Shown one piece after another: positions 1 through 8,009 of a stretch of DNA of 14,723 nt. Source of the DNA: Chromera velia. Its lineage: Eukaryota; Sar; Chromeraceae. Position numbers and translations under genes: made by a program. The notes under the pieces were generated by a model that saw only the letters and a program-made list of their open reading frames with translations, did no database searches and was not told where the DNA came from. The DNA lies in NCBI GenBank assembly GCA_018398765.1, contig JAHBMJ010002405.1:1-14723 (forward strand). Direction: 5' to 3'. Every line of letters begins with the position of its first letter. Position 1 is the first letter of the stretch.

Positions 1-7
1 CCTCTCT

Positions 8-23
8 GTGTGTGCTTGTGTGC

Positions 24-62
<39 letters not shown>

Positions 63-100
63 TGTTTATGTGTGTGTGTATGTGTGTGTGTGTGTCTGTG
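8..100. repeat. (TG)n microsatellite
   Basis: An imperfect TG dinucleotide run with TATG, TTTATG and TCTG interruptions. The cysteine/valine-rich open frame across it is a translation of the repeat and is not a gene. Confidence 0.95.
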
Positions 101-264
101 CTGAAAAGTAGTCAGACAGAGTATGATTTCGTTTACCGATGGTTTTCTTGTCCTGCGAGAAGTTCATTGATTCAATTGTACACCATTCTACACCGTGACA
201 TATACCTAAATCTGTTCCATAGCATAATTCCTATTAATTTCCTAACATCTAGCTCAACATCATC

Positions 265-296
<32 letters not shown>

Positions 297-660
297 AGCT
301 TCTGCACATCGCCTGGTTGCCCGCCCGTCTACGTTGATCCTAGTAGCGTTGATCCATTTATTTAGCCGTTTATCCGTACGTTCGAAGATTTTTTAAATAC
401 TGATATATATTATTAAATTAATGATCCTTTTTTAAAATCTTTTTTTCAATGCATTTATATCTGTAATTCCTGATATAAAGGTTTTTTTGAAGCATTTTTT
501 AAGCTGCATAATATACAGGCGTTAGCTAAAAACTAAGCTAAAGAAAAAAAAATATTAAAGCGATCAGAGGTAATCAGAGGAGATCTTAATTTAAATCATC
601 TTTTTTCTTTCTTTCTTTCTTTCTGTCTTTCTTTTTTAGAAAAGGATAGGATAGGAAAAA
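101..660. other. AT-rich non-coding stretch with (GATT)n and (TTTC)n runs
   Basis: No credible coding frame is seen. A clean GATT tetranucleotide run lies at about 262-296 and a TTTC run at about 604-624, followed by a TAGGA-type duplication at about 645-655. The DNA between is AT-rich with many poly-T runs. A reversed counterpart of the GATT run, (CAAT)n, is found at about 11395-11410. Confidence 0.7.
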
Positions 661-942
661 GGGTTAACTCGTTAATCATTATGGCATCATCATATAGTGA
701 CTATAAAATCTTTATAATCATTATAGGTGGTCTTATAAAAAAAATAAGAATTTAAAGGAGTTTTACAGCTAAAAAAATTTTTTTTATAAGACAAATCAAC
801 TCGTTTAAACCGTTTTTTGAGAAAGTGTTTTTTGGCTGAGAAATCGGCTTCCAAAGTTAGGTAACTCCCCATAATCATTATGAAATTTAGAGTCACTATG
901 AAAATTCATAATTATTATGAAAGTACCCCTTTGAGTTAACCC
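661..942. mobile_element. MITE-like fold-back element with terminal inverted repeats
   Basis: The segment starts GGGTTAACTC (661-670) and ends with its exact reverse complement GAGTTAACCC (933-942). Inside the ends, the left arm ATAGTGACTATAAA (694-707) matches, with one mismatch, the reverse complement of the right arm around 885-899. Near-perfect 13-base palindromes of the form YATAATNATTATR occur at 713-725, 870-882 and 907-919, with a degenerate copy near 672-683. A second inner inverted pair, GTCTTATAAAAAAAA, lies at about 729-745 against 777-792. It has no coding capacity at 282 bp. This is the structure of a non-autonomous fold-back DNA transposon. No clear target-site duplication was found, so the family is not assigned. 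Confidence 0.55.
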
Positions 943-1329
943 ATTGATGATATTTCGGGTAACCTCGCGGTCCACTGCCGGGCCTCGACTTACACCGTTG
1001 AGAGGGCGCTCTAGAGGTAGATACCTCAAAACCGGCAGGCTGCTGTGTGCAGATCGAGTATTATAGGCTAACCTCTCATGCCTAGGATTAAGGTCCTTTC
1101 ATTCCCGACGTTCTCTTTAAACCAATGAGAAAAACCAATGAGGAAAACCGGATTGATCAAACCATTGGAGCCAAAAGCAGACCAAAGAGGAAAGACTCGA
1201 CCGTCGTCGACGCATTTGCCGGGATAGCATCAATCAGACTTCACAGCTTTTCAATTTTCAATGATTGAAAGAGAGAACGACTGCAAACTCCTGAACAAAG
1301 TACGTACAAGGGGACTCATAGAAAATACT
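943..1329. other. Non-coding stretch without a recognised feature
   Basis: No coding frame is supported. The only structure seen is a short tandem repeat of AAACCAATGAG at about 1119-1142. Confidence 0.5.
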
Positions 1330-1511
1330 TTATGCAATGGCGTTACATAACCCCCCCCCCCCTCAAAGTTATCAATTCACTGGTTGTATAAGGTGGCGGC
1401 GTGTATGTAATAGATGTTAGAATGCGGCGGCGCCCAGAGGGACCACCTCTATATAAGACCCCCCCCCCCCNNCCCCCCCTTCCAGCCCTCTTATGCAACG
1501 CCGTTACATAA
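1330..1511. mobile_element. Segment bounded by two palindromic 21-mers, possible small transposon remnant
   Basis: A 21-base near-palindrome of the form TTATGnAAyGnCGTTACATAA occurs at 1330-1350 and again at 1491-1511, with 19 of 21 bases identical. Because each copy is almost its own reverse complement, the pair can be read as direct or as terminal inverted repeats. The interior is about 140 bp, has no gene, and contains poly-C tracts at 1351-1362 and about 1459-1478. The second tract carries two N bases at 1471-1472. This could be a non-autonomous element or a solo pair of recombination sites. No target-site duplication is evident. Confidence 0.4.
1471..1472. other. Two undetermined bases in a poly-C tract
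   Basis: NN lies between two C runs. The true length of the homopolymer, and possibly of a small gap here, is unknown. Confidence 0.95.
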
Positions 1512-1977
1512 GGTGTTTTGTATGAGCCCCCTAACCCTAGCGTAGTAAAAGCTAGAGCCGTGAGGGCATCACAGTAGCTCTCACATCTCTTCAGTCCTTC
1601 CAACATACGTATACATAGAGGTGACTAAGAGGTCTGTCATGGTCAGTAAAGAGATGGTGCAACCTTCTACCTACTGTGATTGATCATGAGATACGATGCT
1701 AAGTACGATACTGGTGATTCAGAAGCTGTATCATCTGTGGCTTCCTCCATGACATACGCATAGTGGCCTGCACACCGGACTGTATGACGGCAGGAACGGT
1801 GCTGAGTAACGCTCCTGCACTCCCTTGGCGGCGCCCTTTAGCACCCCACTTGTACTGCCCCTCTCGGGTGTGACGTTGAAATGCATGCTGACAGAAAAAA
1901 AGATGCAGGAGACAAATATGCATGGTAGGAGACGACACGGACGACACACATCATACAAAATGCTAAGAAGTGCGGCT
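1512..1977. other. Non-coding stretch without a recognised feature
   Basis: Several short open frames overlap on both strands, but none shows splice signals, domain-like composition or continuity, so no gene is called. Confidence 0.5.
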
Positions 1978-2453
1978 CTAAGAAAGAAAGAAAGAAAAAA
2001 AGAAAGAAAGAAAGAAAGAAAAGACAGAAGGGACAGAAGGAAGGAACAAAAGAGGCGAGGAAAGAAGGATCAAACGAAGAAAGAAAGAAAGAAAGAAAGA
2101 AAGACATGACAGAAAGAATGAAAGAAAGAATGAATGAATAAATGAATGAATGAAAAAAAGAAAGAAAGAAAAGAAGAAGGGACCGATGGAAGGAAGGAAC
2201 GAAAGAAGCGAGGAAGGAAGGATCAAACAAAGGAATAAAGAAAGAAAGAAAGAAAAAAAGAAAGAAAGAAAAGAAAAAGGGTTGAAAAGAAGGAAAGAAC
2301 AAAAGATTCTGAAGCGAGGAAGGAGGGATCAAGCGAAGGATGGAAGGAAGGAAGAAAGAAAAAAAGAAAGGAAGAAAGAAAGAAAAGAAGAAGGGATGGA
2401 AGGAAGGAAGGAAGGAAAGAAAGAAGAAAGGAAGAAAAGAAGAAAGGAAGAAA

Positions 2454-2487
<34 letters not shown>

Positions 2488-2500
2488 AAAGCACCGCATA
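1978..2500. repeat. Long polypurine tract, (GAAA)n/(GGAA)n with higher-order repeats
   Basis: About 520 bases are almost purely A and G on the plus strand. Most is irregular GAAA and GGAA, but a less simple core built on GCGAGGAA followed by GGATCAA recurs three times, with GCGAGG at 2055, 2208 and 2314. The tract therefore grew partly by duplication of larger blocks. It gives an apparent 230-codon Phe/Ser/Leu frame on the minus strand and Lys/Glu/Arg frames on the plus strand, which are composition artefacts. Confidence 0.9.
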
Positions 2501-3165
2501 AAAGCCCGAGAAAGCTAACCAGCTAAACACATCACGTATGACAGCATTGAATTGGGATCATCTTTGGAGCTATTCAAAGCGGAAGCCAACAAACATACGG
2601 TTCCACCCTTGTGGGTACCGTGTCTCTTGTGACAATGCTTTTGATGGCCGTCTCCCTTTGCTTTCAAATTTTATGCCTTCTCTTTCCTCTGAAAAGCAGG
2701 ACAGATAAAGTGCTTACGTTGGGGGGTGTTTTCAGTGCTGTTGTAACTTAAAGTGCGAGTGCGCGAATTTGGGTGAAATTTGCGTCCTTTGACTCCTCAA
2801 GCAGCCTCGGAGACATTTTTCAGTAACTGGTGGTTATCTGTCTGAACGCGTTCTTCTGTATTCCCGCCTTCGTCCGTCGTTCCCTTCCCCGAGGGTTCAC
2901 CCATGAGGAGGCACTCAGTTTTCTTTTTCTCTAGGCAGACAAAGAGGAGGATTGGGAAGCAGAGCATGGGAAGGAGAAGGAGAATGGGGAAAAAGATAGT
3001 CTCATTCGAATGAACAACAAAGAAGGGGGTAAGGGGGGAGAGGAAATTGTGGAAGAGAAGTAAAGGGGAGGGGAGATGTCGGAAAGGCGGCTGAATGTGC
3101 GGGGCACTTATAGTTCTCGTTGACTCAGAGCTTTTGTTTCCTCTCGAGTGCTAGAGTTGAACACT
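2501..3165. other. Upstream region of gene A
   Basis: No exon is supported. The last 250 bases before the gene A start are purine-rich (GGGAAGGAGAAGGAG-like). No TATA box or other core promoter element could be identified with confidence. Confidence 0.4.
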
Positions 3166-5094
3166 ATGTGCTGGCACCATCAGGAGGAAAAGAATCGGGA
3201 TACAAAGGCATCAAAAGGGGCAGAAGGGCAAGAGGATCGGTCTAGTTTTTTTAGAGGGGTGGGCAGGTTCTTTAAGGTTGTTGGGAAGTGGTTGGGAGAT
3301 TTTTTGGGGTGTTTTTGCGTTTCGTTGTGGACTATGGGGGGGTGCTGCAGGATTCCCTTAACATCCTCTTTGAACCTGGACGTGAAGCGCATCGTTCTTG
3401 CCATGTTCATGTTCATTGTTTTTATTGATTTCACCTCAGACGTCGCTGTGGGGGTACAGCTGACTGTCGCAGGGATCTACGAAGCTCTCCAAAACCTTAA
3501 CCTGGCAGTGGAGGCCCTTCCCCAAACAAATGAAGAAGGCCTCTTTCGGTGGGTCGTGCCAGAAGATTTAAATCAATATGTTTGGAGGGGATGGGTAGTG
3601 AACCCATATGTGAGAGCGGGATCTATTTACTGGTTTCCGCTCCCTAAGCCAGAGCCACTCTTCCGACATAACGAGGTTAATGCAACCATTCCTTTTAAGT
3701 CTTGGCATGACAAAGTGTAGCATTCTACACATGAAGAGAGCTCTGACTGGTGACTGGTACGATTATCAGAACAACAACAAGGGATTGGAAGCTGCAAAGG
3801 ACCTCCAAAAAAGATACCTCGGGTTTCGGATAGACTTTGGCCGCTTCGTTCTCTTTTCCCACCTACAGGAGAATGCCCAAACAATCGGCTCCTTTTTTTC
3901 ACTTCACAACATGAACATGCCTCAGACGTTCATGGTGAAAAAGAAGGAGACAGACGTGAACTCCGTCTTTTCCAAGATGAAGTGCTCCAGGGACGGGCAG
4001 TCCTCCTCTCAAATTGAGTATTACAACAGGAGCAAATATTGGGAGGAAAACAGTTTGGAGTTCTGGTGTTTGGCTAGGTCGAGGGAGGTCTCGCGGATGT
4101 TGGACGAGATGTGGGAGGCAGAAGATGCGGAGTATGCGGACTTTGTTAAAGACACGTGGCAAGTCGGGAGGTTAATGTGCCCTGTGGAGAATTTGAACAT
4201 ACAAAAACTGAAGCGGCCGTTCTGGTTCGGTATTGCAGTCCTGTTTCTCTTGCTGTTTGACATAGCGAACGTCGTGGTCATGCAGGTTAGTCTATTTTGG
4301 GTTGGGGGTGGGGGGGTTCAGATGGTTAGTTCATTGAAGGACTGGCCGGTTTATCGGTCGTTTGTTTAAATTTGTTTGTTTTCCAAGAAAGCGTTTCAAA
4401 AGTCCTCTTCATTCACCTCTCTATATTGTGAAAAGCACAACCAAAAGAGAAGAAGAAGAAGAAGAAGAAGAAGAAGAAAAAGAAGAAAAAGAAGAAGAAG
4501 AAGAAGAAGAAGAAGAATAAGGTCTGTAAGCAGGCCCTATCGTATATTTCTTGCTGTCTCCTTTTCTTGACTCGAATTATAGCCTAGTATTCCCTGCTAG
4601 AAATAACCCATAAAAAGTATTTATCTTATTCTATCGGCTTCTTGACTCGTTTTACAGTCCATTTTTCCTGCCTCGACTCTCATCCTCTGGATATTTTGTA
4701 GGGTTTGTTTATGAATGAGAAAAACATTGTCCAGAAGAACATCAGTTCTCTTCTTTAAAAAACACAACTGTGTGAATACCTGCATGACCTCTGTCCTTCA
4801 ATTCACTCCTATTTCCTTTTCCAGGTTTTGATTGTGAACGCAAAGTCCTTTTAGCATTCCTGGTGGTGTTTTCTTTTGGCCTTTTTCCTCTCTCTGACGG
4901 ACGTTTTCATCCTGGCTCTCCAACTTGCCGGGTGGGAGGACGATATGGGGTCTGGGGCCCTTTTTTTCTCCATCGCTTCGACGTGCATCGTTGTTCTATG
5001 GAAGGCTCTGCGCGTGCTCATTATGAGAATAGAAGCATGTGCATGGTGCAGGAAGATCAATGAGTTCCTCAAAAAGGAACCTCCAGAGAGATAG
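3166..5094 (+). CDS. Gene A: orphan four-pass membrane protein (three exons)
   Basis: The family is not recognised. The proposed exons are 3166-3675, 3770-4285 and 4855-5094, about 421 residues, all joined in phase 0. The start is the first ATG of the frame (3166); the open frame reaches a little further back only through a GTG. Intron 1 (3676-3769, donor GTTAAT, acceptor TATCAG, possible branch site CTGAC at 3742) is needed because the frame changes and a TAG stands at 3718. An acceptor at 3736 would also keep the frame and add 11 codons. Intron 2 (4286-4854) has donor CAG|GTTAGT and acceptor CTTTTAG. The N-terminal 70 residues are charged, then basic and amphipathic. Membrane segment 1 is at about 75-104 (contains VFIDFTSDVAVGVQ). 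A loop of about 210 aromatic-rich residues follows, then segments 2 (ending FDIANVVVMQ), 3 (FFLSLTDVFILALQ) and 4 (ALFFSIASTCIVVLW) close together. Three of the four segments carry an Asp inside the hydrophobic core. The D-x-x-(S/T)-D pattern weakly recalls XK-related proteins, but this is not a claim of homology. Confidence 0.7.
3676..3769 (+). other. Gene A intron 1, short, with alternative acceptor
   Basis: A GTTAAT donor at 3676 and TATCAG acceptor at 3769 give 94 bases; acceptor ATGAAG at 3736 gives 61. Both lengths shift the frame by one base as required. The acceptor GTGTAG at 3720 would give 45 bases, but it leads to an in-frame TGA ten codons later. Confidence 0.5.
4286..4854 (+). 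other. Gene A intron 2 with (AAG)n repeat and two competing acceptors
   Basis: Donor CAG|GTTAGT at 4286. An AAG trinucleotide run lies at about 4447-4516. Two acceptors are 30 bases apart: CCTTTTCCAG ending at 4824, which has the better pyrimidine tract, and CCTTTTAG ending at 4854. Use of the first keeps the frame but puts TAG at 4852-4854 in frame after nine codons. Only the second gives an open exon 3. Confidence 0.6.
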
Positions 5095-5397
5095 AAGCTG
5101 GCAAAGGGGTTCAAAGCCAAACGAAAAAATATAAGGTTCCTGACAGCGTCTACTGAGATAGACCCTGACGGGCAGCGCAAAGCCAGGGAAGGAAGCGGGG
5201 GTGGTCCGTTTGGTCGTGAATCCATTGTTTCGATTGCTCCTCCAATGGGGAGGGCACTTTCAGAGAATCAGCGGGGAGTGGGAATGGAGAGGGGGAAAGA
5301 GAGAGACAAGAGAGGGGGGGAGATAGAAGGGAAAGGAGGAGGAAAAGTTTCTGGTCTTTCTGCGGAGGTAGCCAAACGAGAGCATGATGCCATCTGA
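5095..5397 (+). other. Open in-frame extension behind the gene A TAG stop
   Basis: After TAG at 5092-5094 the gene A frame stays open for 100 codons to TGA at 5395-5397. The first part encodes a basic stretch beginning KLAKGFKAKRKNIRFLTAST, which would suit a cytoplasmic tail after the last membrane segment; the later part is Gly/Glu/Arg-rich from purine-rich DNA. It may be a 3' untranslated region that is open by chance, a readthrough extension, or coding sequence interrupted by a nonsense change. No intron of reasonable length removes the TAG and keeps the frame. Confidence 0.35.
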
Positions 5398-6145
5398 TGA
5401 AGTTCGATCAGTGCTGGGAAGGGAAGGGAAGGGAAGGAACGGATACATGGCTGGGGGCGCGTGTGAAAGCCCCCTTCCGGTCTGCAGGTCTGGAGAGATG
5501 GGAGGGAAGGATACAGTGGGATGGAGAGCGGAATTGGATTGGATGGTCTCATTTTGCCAAGAAAAACCTTTTACCGTCTTCGGTTGCTGCCGTCTCTCTT
5601 TTTAATTATGATCAAGAGGGAGGGATGGTGAGAAGAAAGGAAGAGTACACTGTTTTTGAAGGTCTCTTCTCTTCATGTATAGCTAAGATGAGACTCTGCG
5701 CGGTTAGATGTGGCAGTGGTGCATAAGTGCACTCTTTACAGAGATGCTTGACTTTCATGGAAGGATTCTTTTTTTGTGCTTAGCTGACTGGCGTTCTTCC
5801 ATGTTCCTTGATTGCTAGCTTGATTGTCTCTTCGTTCTTCATGTGCATGCGGTCTGCTCTCAGTCTAGTCATACTTGCAGGCAAAAGATTTCACGTTCTT
5901 GTCTATCTCTGTTTTTTACCAAGAGCTGCCTGATGCGTTGCTGATGTTTGGTTTATCTTGGTGTCCGCAGGTATCACTTTGTATGCGTGCATGACAGTTT
6001 GTATGTGTCTACCAATGTATAGATGCATACCTTTTTTCTTAGATTGATGAAAGCTGTGCCTTTTGGAACGAACGATTTCACTTTGTTTTTAAGTGATTTG
6101 ATTACAACGATCGGACGGACCGAAGCATAAATATAATTTATGTGG
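5398..6145. other. Intergenic region downstream of gene A
   Basis: An open frame of 109 codons (5397-5726, plus strand) starts one base inside the TGA that ends the gene A extension. Its composition is not distinctive and no splice chain supports it, so it is not called as a gene. From 5730 to 6145 nothing is seen. Confidence 0.35.
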
Positions 6146-6375
6146 CTGACTGACTGACAGTGACTGACTAACTGACTGACTGACTGACTGACTGACTAAG
6201 TCAGACTGACTGACTGACTGACTGACTGAGTGACTAACTGACTGACTGACTGACTGACTGACTGACTAATGTCTGATTGACTGTTTGACTGACTAACTGA
6301 CTGACTGACTGAATGAATGAATGAATAAATGAATGAATGAATGAATGAATGAATGAATAAATGAATAAGTGATTA
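6146..6375. repeat. (ACTG)n to (TGAA)n compound microsatellite
   Basis: An ACTG tetranucleotide array with TAA and TCAG interruptions (about 6146-6312) passes directly into a TGAA array (about 6310-6360), suggesting growth of a mutated unit from one array edge. Confidence 0.95.
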
Positions 6376-6562
6376 TGAATGAATGAATGGATGGGTGACT
6401 AATCTGCCTGGTAAACGATGAAACGTAAAGGAAAACATTGTAAAGAAACAAACAGCATGGCCTGTACTTCTTCTAGTCTTTCTTTTTTATACCCCGCAAG
6501 TTTCTGACTTTGATCATAATTTTATATAAGTTGTTGCTTCAATTATGTATATATGTATGTGC

Positions 6563-6599
<37 letters not shown>

Positions 6600-7268
6600 C
6601 CTAATAATAAGGATATCTAGAAGGATATATAGGATAGGATTAATGTATAAACTGAAAATTAAAAGACTACTATATTATAGTGTATATAACCAGAAACTGA
6701 ACCAGAAAACCCTTCAAACATTTTAATGTCATAAATTGAACGACGTTGTTCACAAGTTGATATAATGTCTAGCACTAACTAGCAGAATATAAAGGCGGAG
6801 ACAGAAATGGAAAGAGGACACATGAATAGACTTTTGGAGGAAGTAAGAGATGCATGCTCCAAGTTGGACTTAATCGTATGGGCATAACAGATGGTGAAGC
6901 AACAGTTAGGATGGGCAGTGAGCGAGAATAAAAAGAAAGTGAGGGAGTCTCAGGTTTTCACACTTCTTCTCAAGAAACACCCTATTGCCGACGCACGGGC
7001 AATTTCAGATTACCTCTGCAAATGGTAAAGTCTTGATCCGATTACCTTTAGATGGTTTGTTTCCTGCTTTTTCTATTTGCGTATATGGGGTGGGTTGAGG
7101 GGATGTTACCAGGAGAGAAACGTGAGACAGATGATCCTAACTAAAGCCCAGGCTGTCAGAGTATGGATGGCACATTTGCGTGGGCGCAGGGGAGGACTTG
7201 CTCAAGCTTGCAGGGGGGCGGGGTGCTTATACTCGCACGGCGTGCATGGATACGGCTTTTTTGGGTGG
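6376..7268. other. AT-rich intergenic stretch with an (AT)n run
   Basis: No supported gene. A TA dinucleotide run lies at about 6563-6596, preceded by a TATG-like imperfect repeat. Open frames at 7077-7376 run into the pyrimidine-rich tract at 7269 and look accidental. Confidence 0.6.
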
Positions 7269-7530
7269 TCTTTCTGTTTTTCTCTCCTTTCATCTTTTCT
7301 TTATCTTTTCTCTTTTCTTTCTCTTTCTTTTTCTTATCCTGTTTTTACTCATAATTTTACTACCTCGGAAAAATAGATCGTGCCTCACGGAGTTGCCCTT
7401 TGGTTTCACTGAATGACAGGAGAATACGCTGGCCTTGCCTTAGGTTTACGCGCTTCTAGGGATTGAACCTATGCCGTCGCCCCTAGGACCGGGCGGTGCG
7501 CTCAATATCATTCACCACGATACGTCGGCG
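7269..7530 (-). mobile_element. Possible tRNA-derived SINE or tRNA pseudogene with A-rich tail
   Basis: On the minus strand a B-box GGTTCAATCC (7469-7460) lies 48 bases after an A-box-like TGGTGAATGA (7517-7508), close to the spacing in a tRNA gene. Between them CGCCC and GGGCG (7495-7491 and 7482-7478) form a perfect five-pair stem with an eight-base loop at the place of an anticodon arm, and TAGG/CCTA can pair around the T-loop. The acceptor and D arms do not fold properly, so it is not a functional tRNA. Downstream come about 110 bases of unrelated body and then an A-rich, GAAA-like tail (7346-7269). Head, body and A-rich tail is the usual SINE order. Flanking target duplications were not convincing. 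Confidence 0.4.
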
Positions 7531-7656
7531 CGCAGTGCGCGCCCACTCTCGTGTATGCAGATACCGTGGCCAACGAAATTCAGCTTTCAATATGCATAGT
7601 TCATGCATGAACTTTTGGGGGCCACGGCATGCACGAGAATGCTCCCTGGGAGCATT
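7527..7656. repeat. Cluster of three short perfect inverted repeats
   Basis: GGCGCGC-AGT-GCGCGCC at 7527-7543, the 14-base palindrome GTTCATGCATGAAC at 7599-7612, and AATGCTCCC-T-GGGAGCATT at 7638-7656. All lie between the SINE-like head and the start of gene B. Their role is unknown. Confidence 0.75.
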
Positions 7657-8009
7657 TGGCCTTGCGCGGAAAGCGAAGCGGGGGGCATGCACTTACCATT
7701 GTTACCAAACAATCGACCCCCGCTCGCCTGAGCCCATATTAATACACTTTCGACCAAGTGTTTCTGCATGAGAGATTTCATATTAGCCTAGCTCTGGTAG
7801 AGGTGTGCAGCTTCGTATTAATACATGTCATCGCGCATGACCCCAACGGATCGAAATTTGCGCAGCCTTAGCTGCAGCTGTGGTGGCATATAGTGCAAGT
7901 AAAGAAATGTCTGCGTGTCAGCTTGCATGGCCGCAAATTCTGGCAGCCCATCGTCAGCATATCTTCAGCAGGGATCGTCACAAGCTTTGATGGTCGTTTT
8001 TTCGTTGCC
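7657..8009. other. Upstream region of gene B
   Basis: No exon and no clear core promoter element seen. The gene B frame is open upstream to about 7893, but only through non-ATG codons. Confidence 0.4.

Noticed and set aside
1838-2530. 230-codon minus-strand frame rich in Phe, Ser, Leu and Pro
   Set aside because: It is the pyrimidine strand of the GAAA/GGAA tract. No splice signals or domain-like part outside the repeat.
4851-5225. 124-codon minus-strand frame
   Set aside because: It is antisense to gene A exon 3, and no splice chain or recognisable feature supports it.
6146-6375. CRISPR-like array
   Set aside because: It is a simple ACTG/TGAA tetranucleotide array without spacers, in eukaryotic DNA.
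7440-7530. Functional tRNA gene
   Set aside because: The B-box and an anticodon-like stem are present, but the acceptor and D stems do not pair and the anticodon loop has eight bases.
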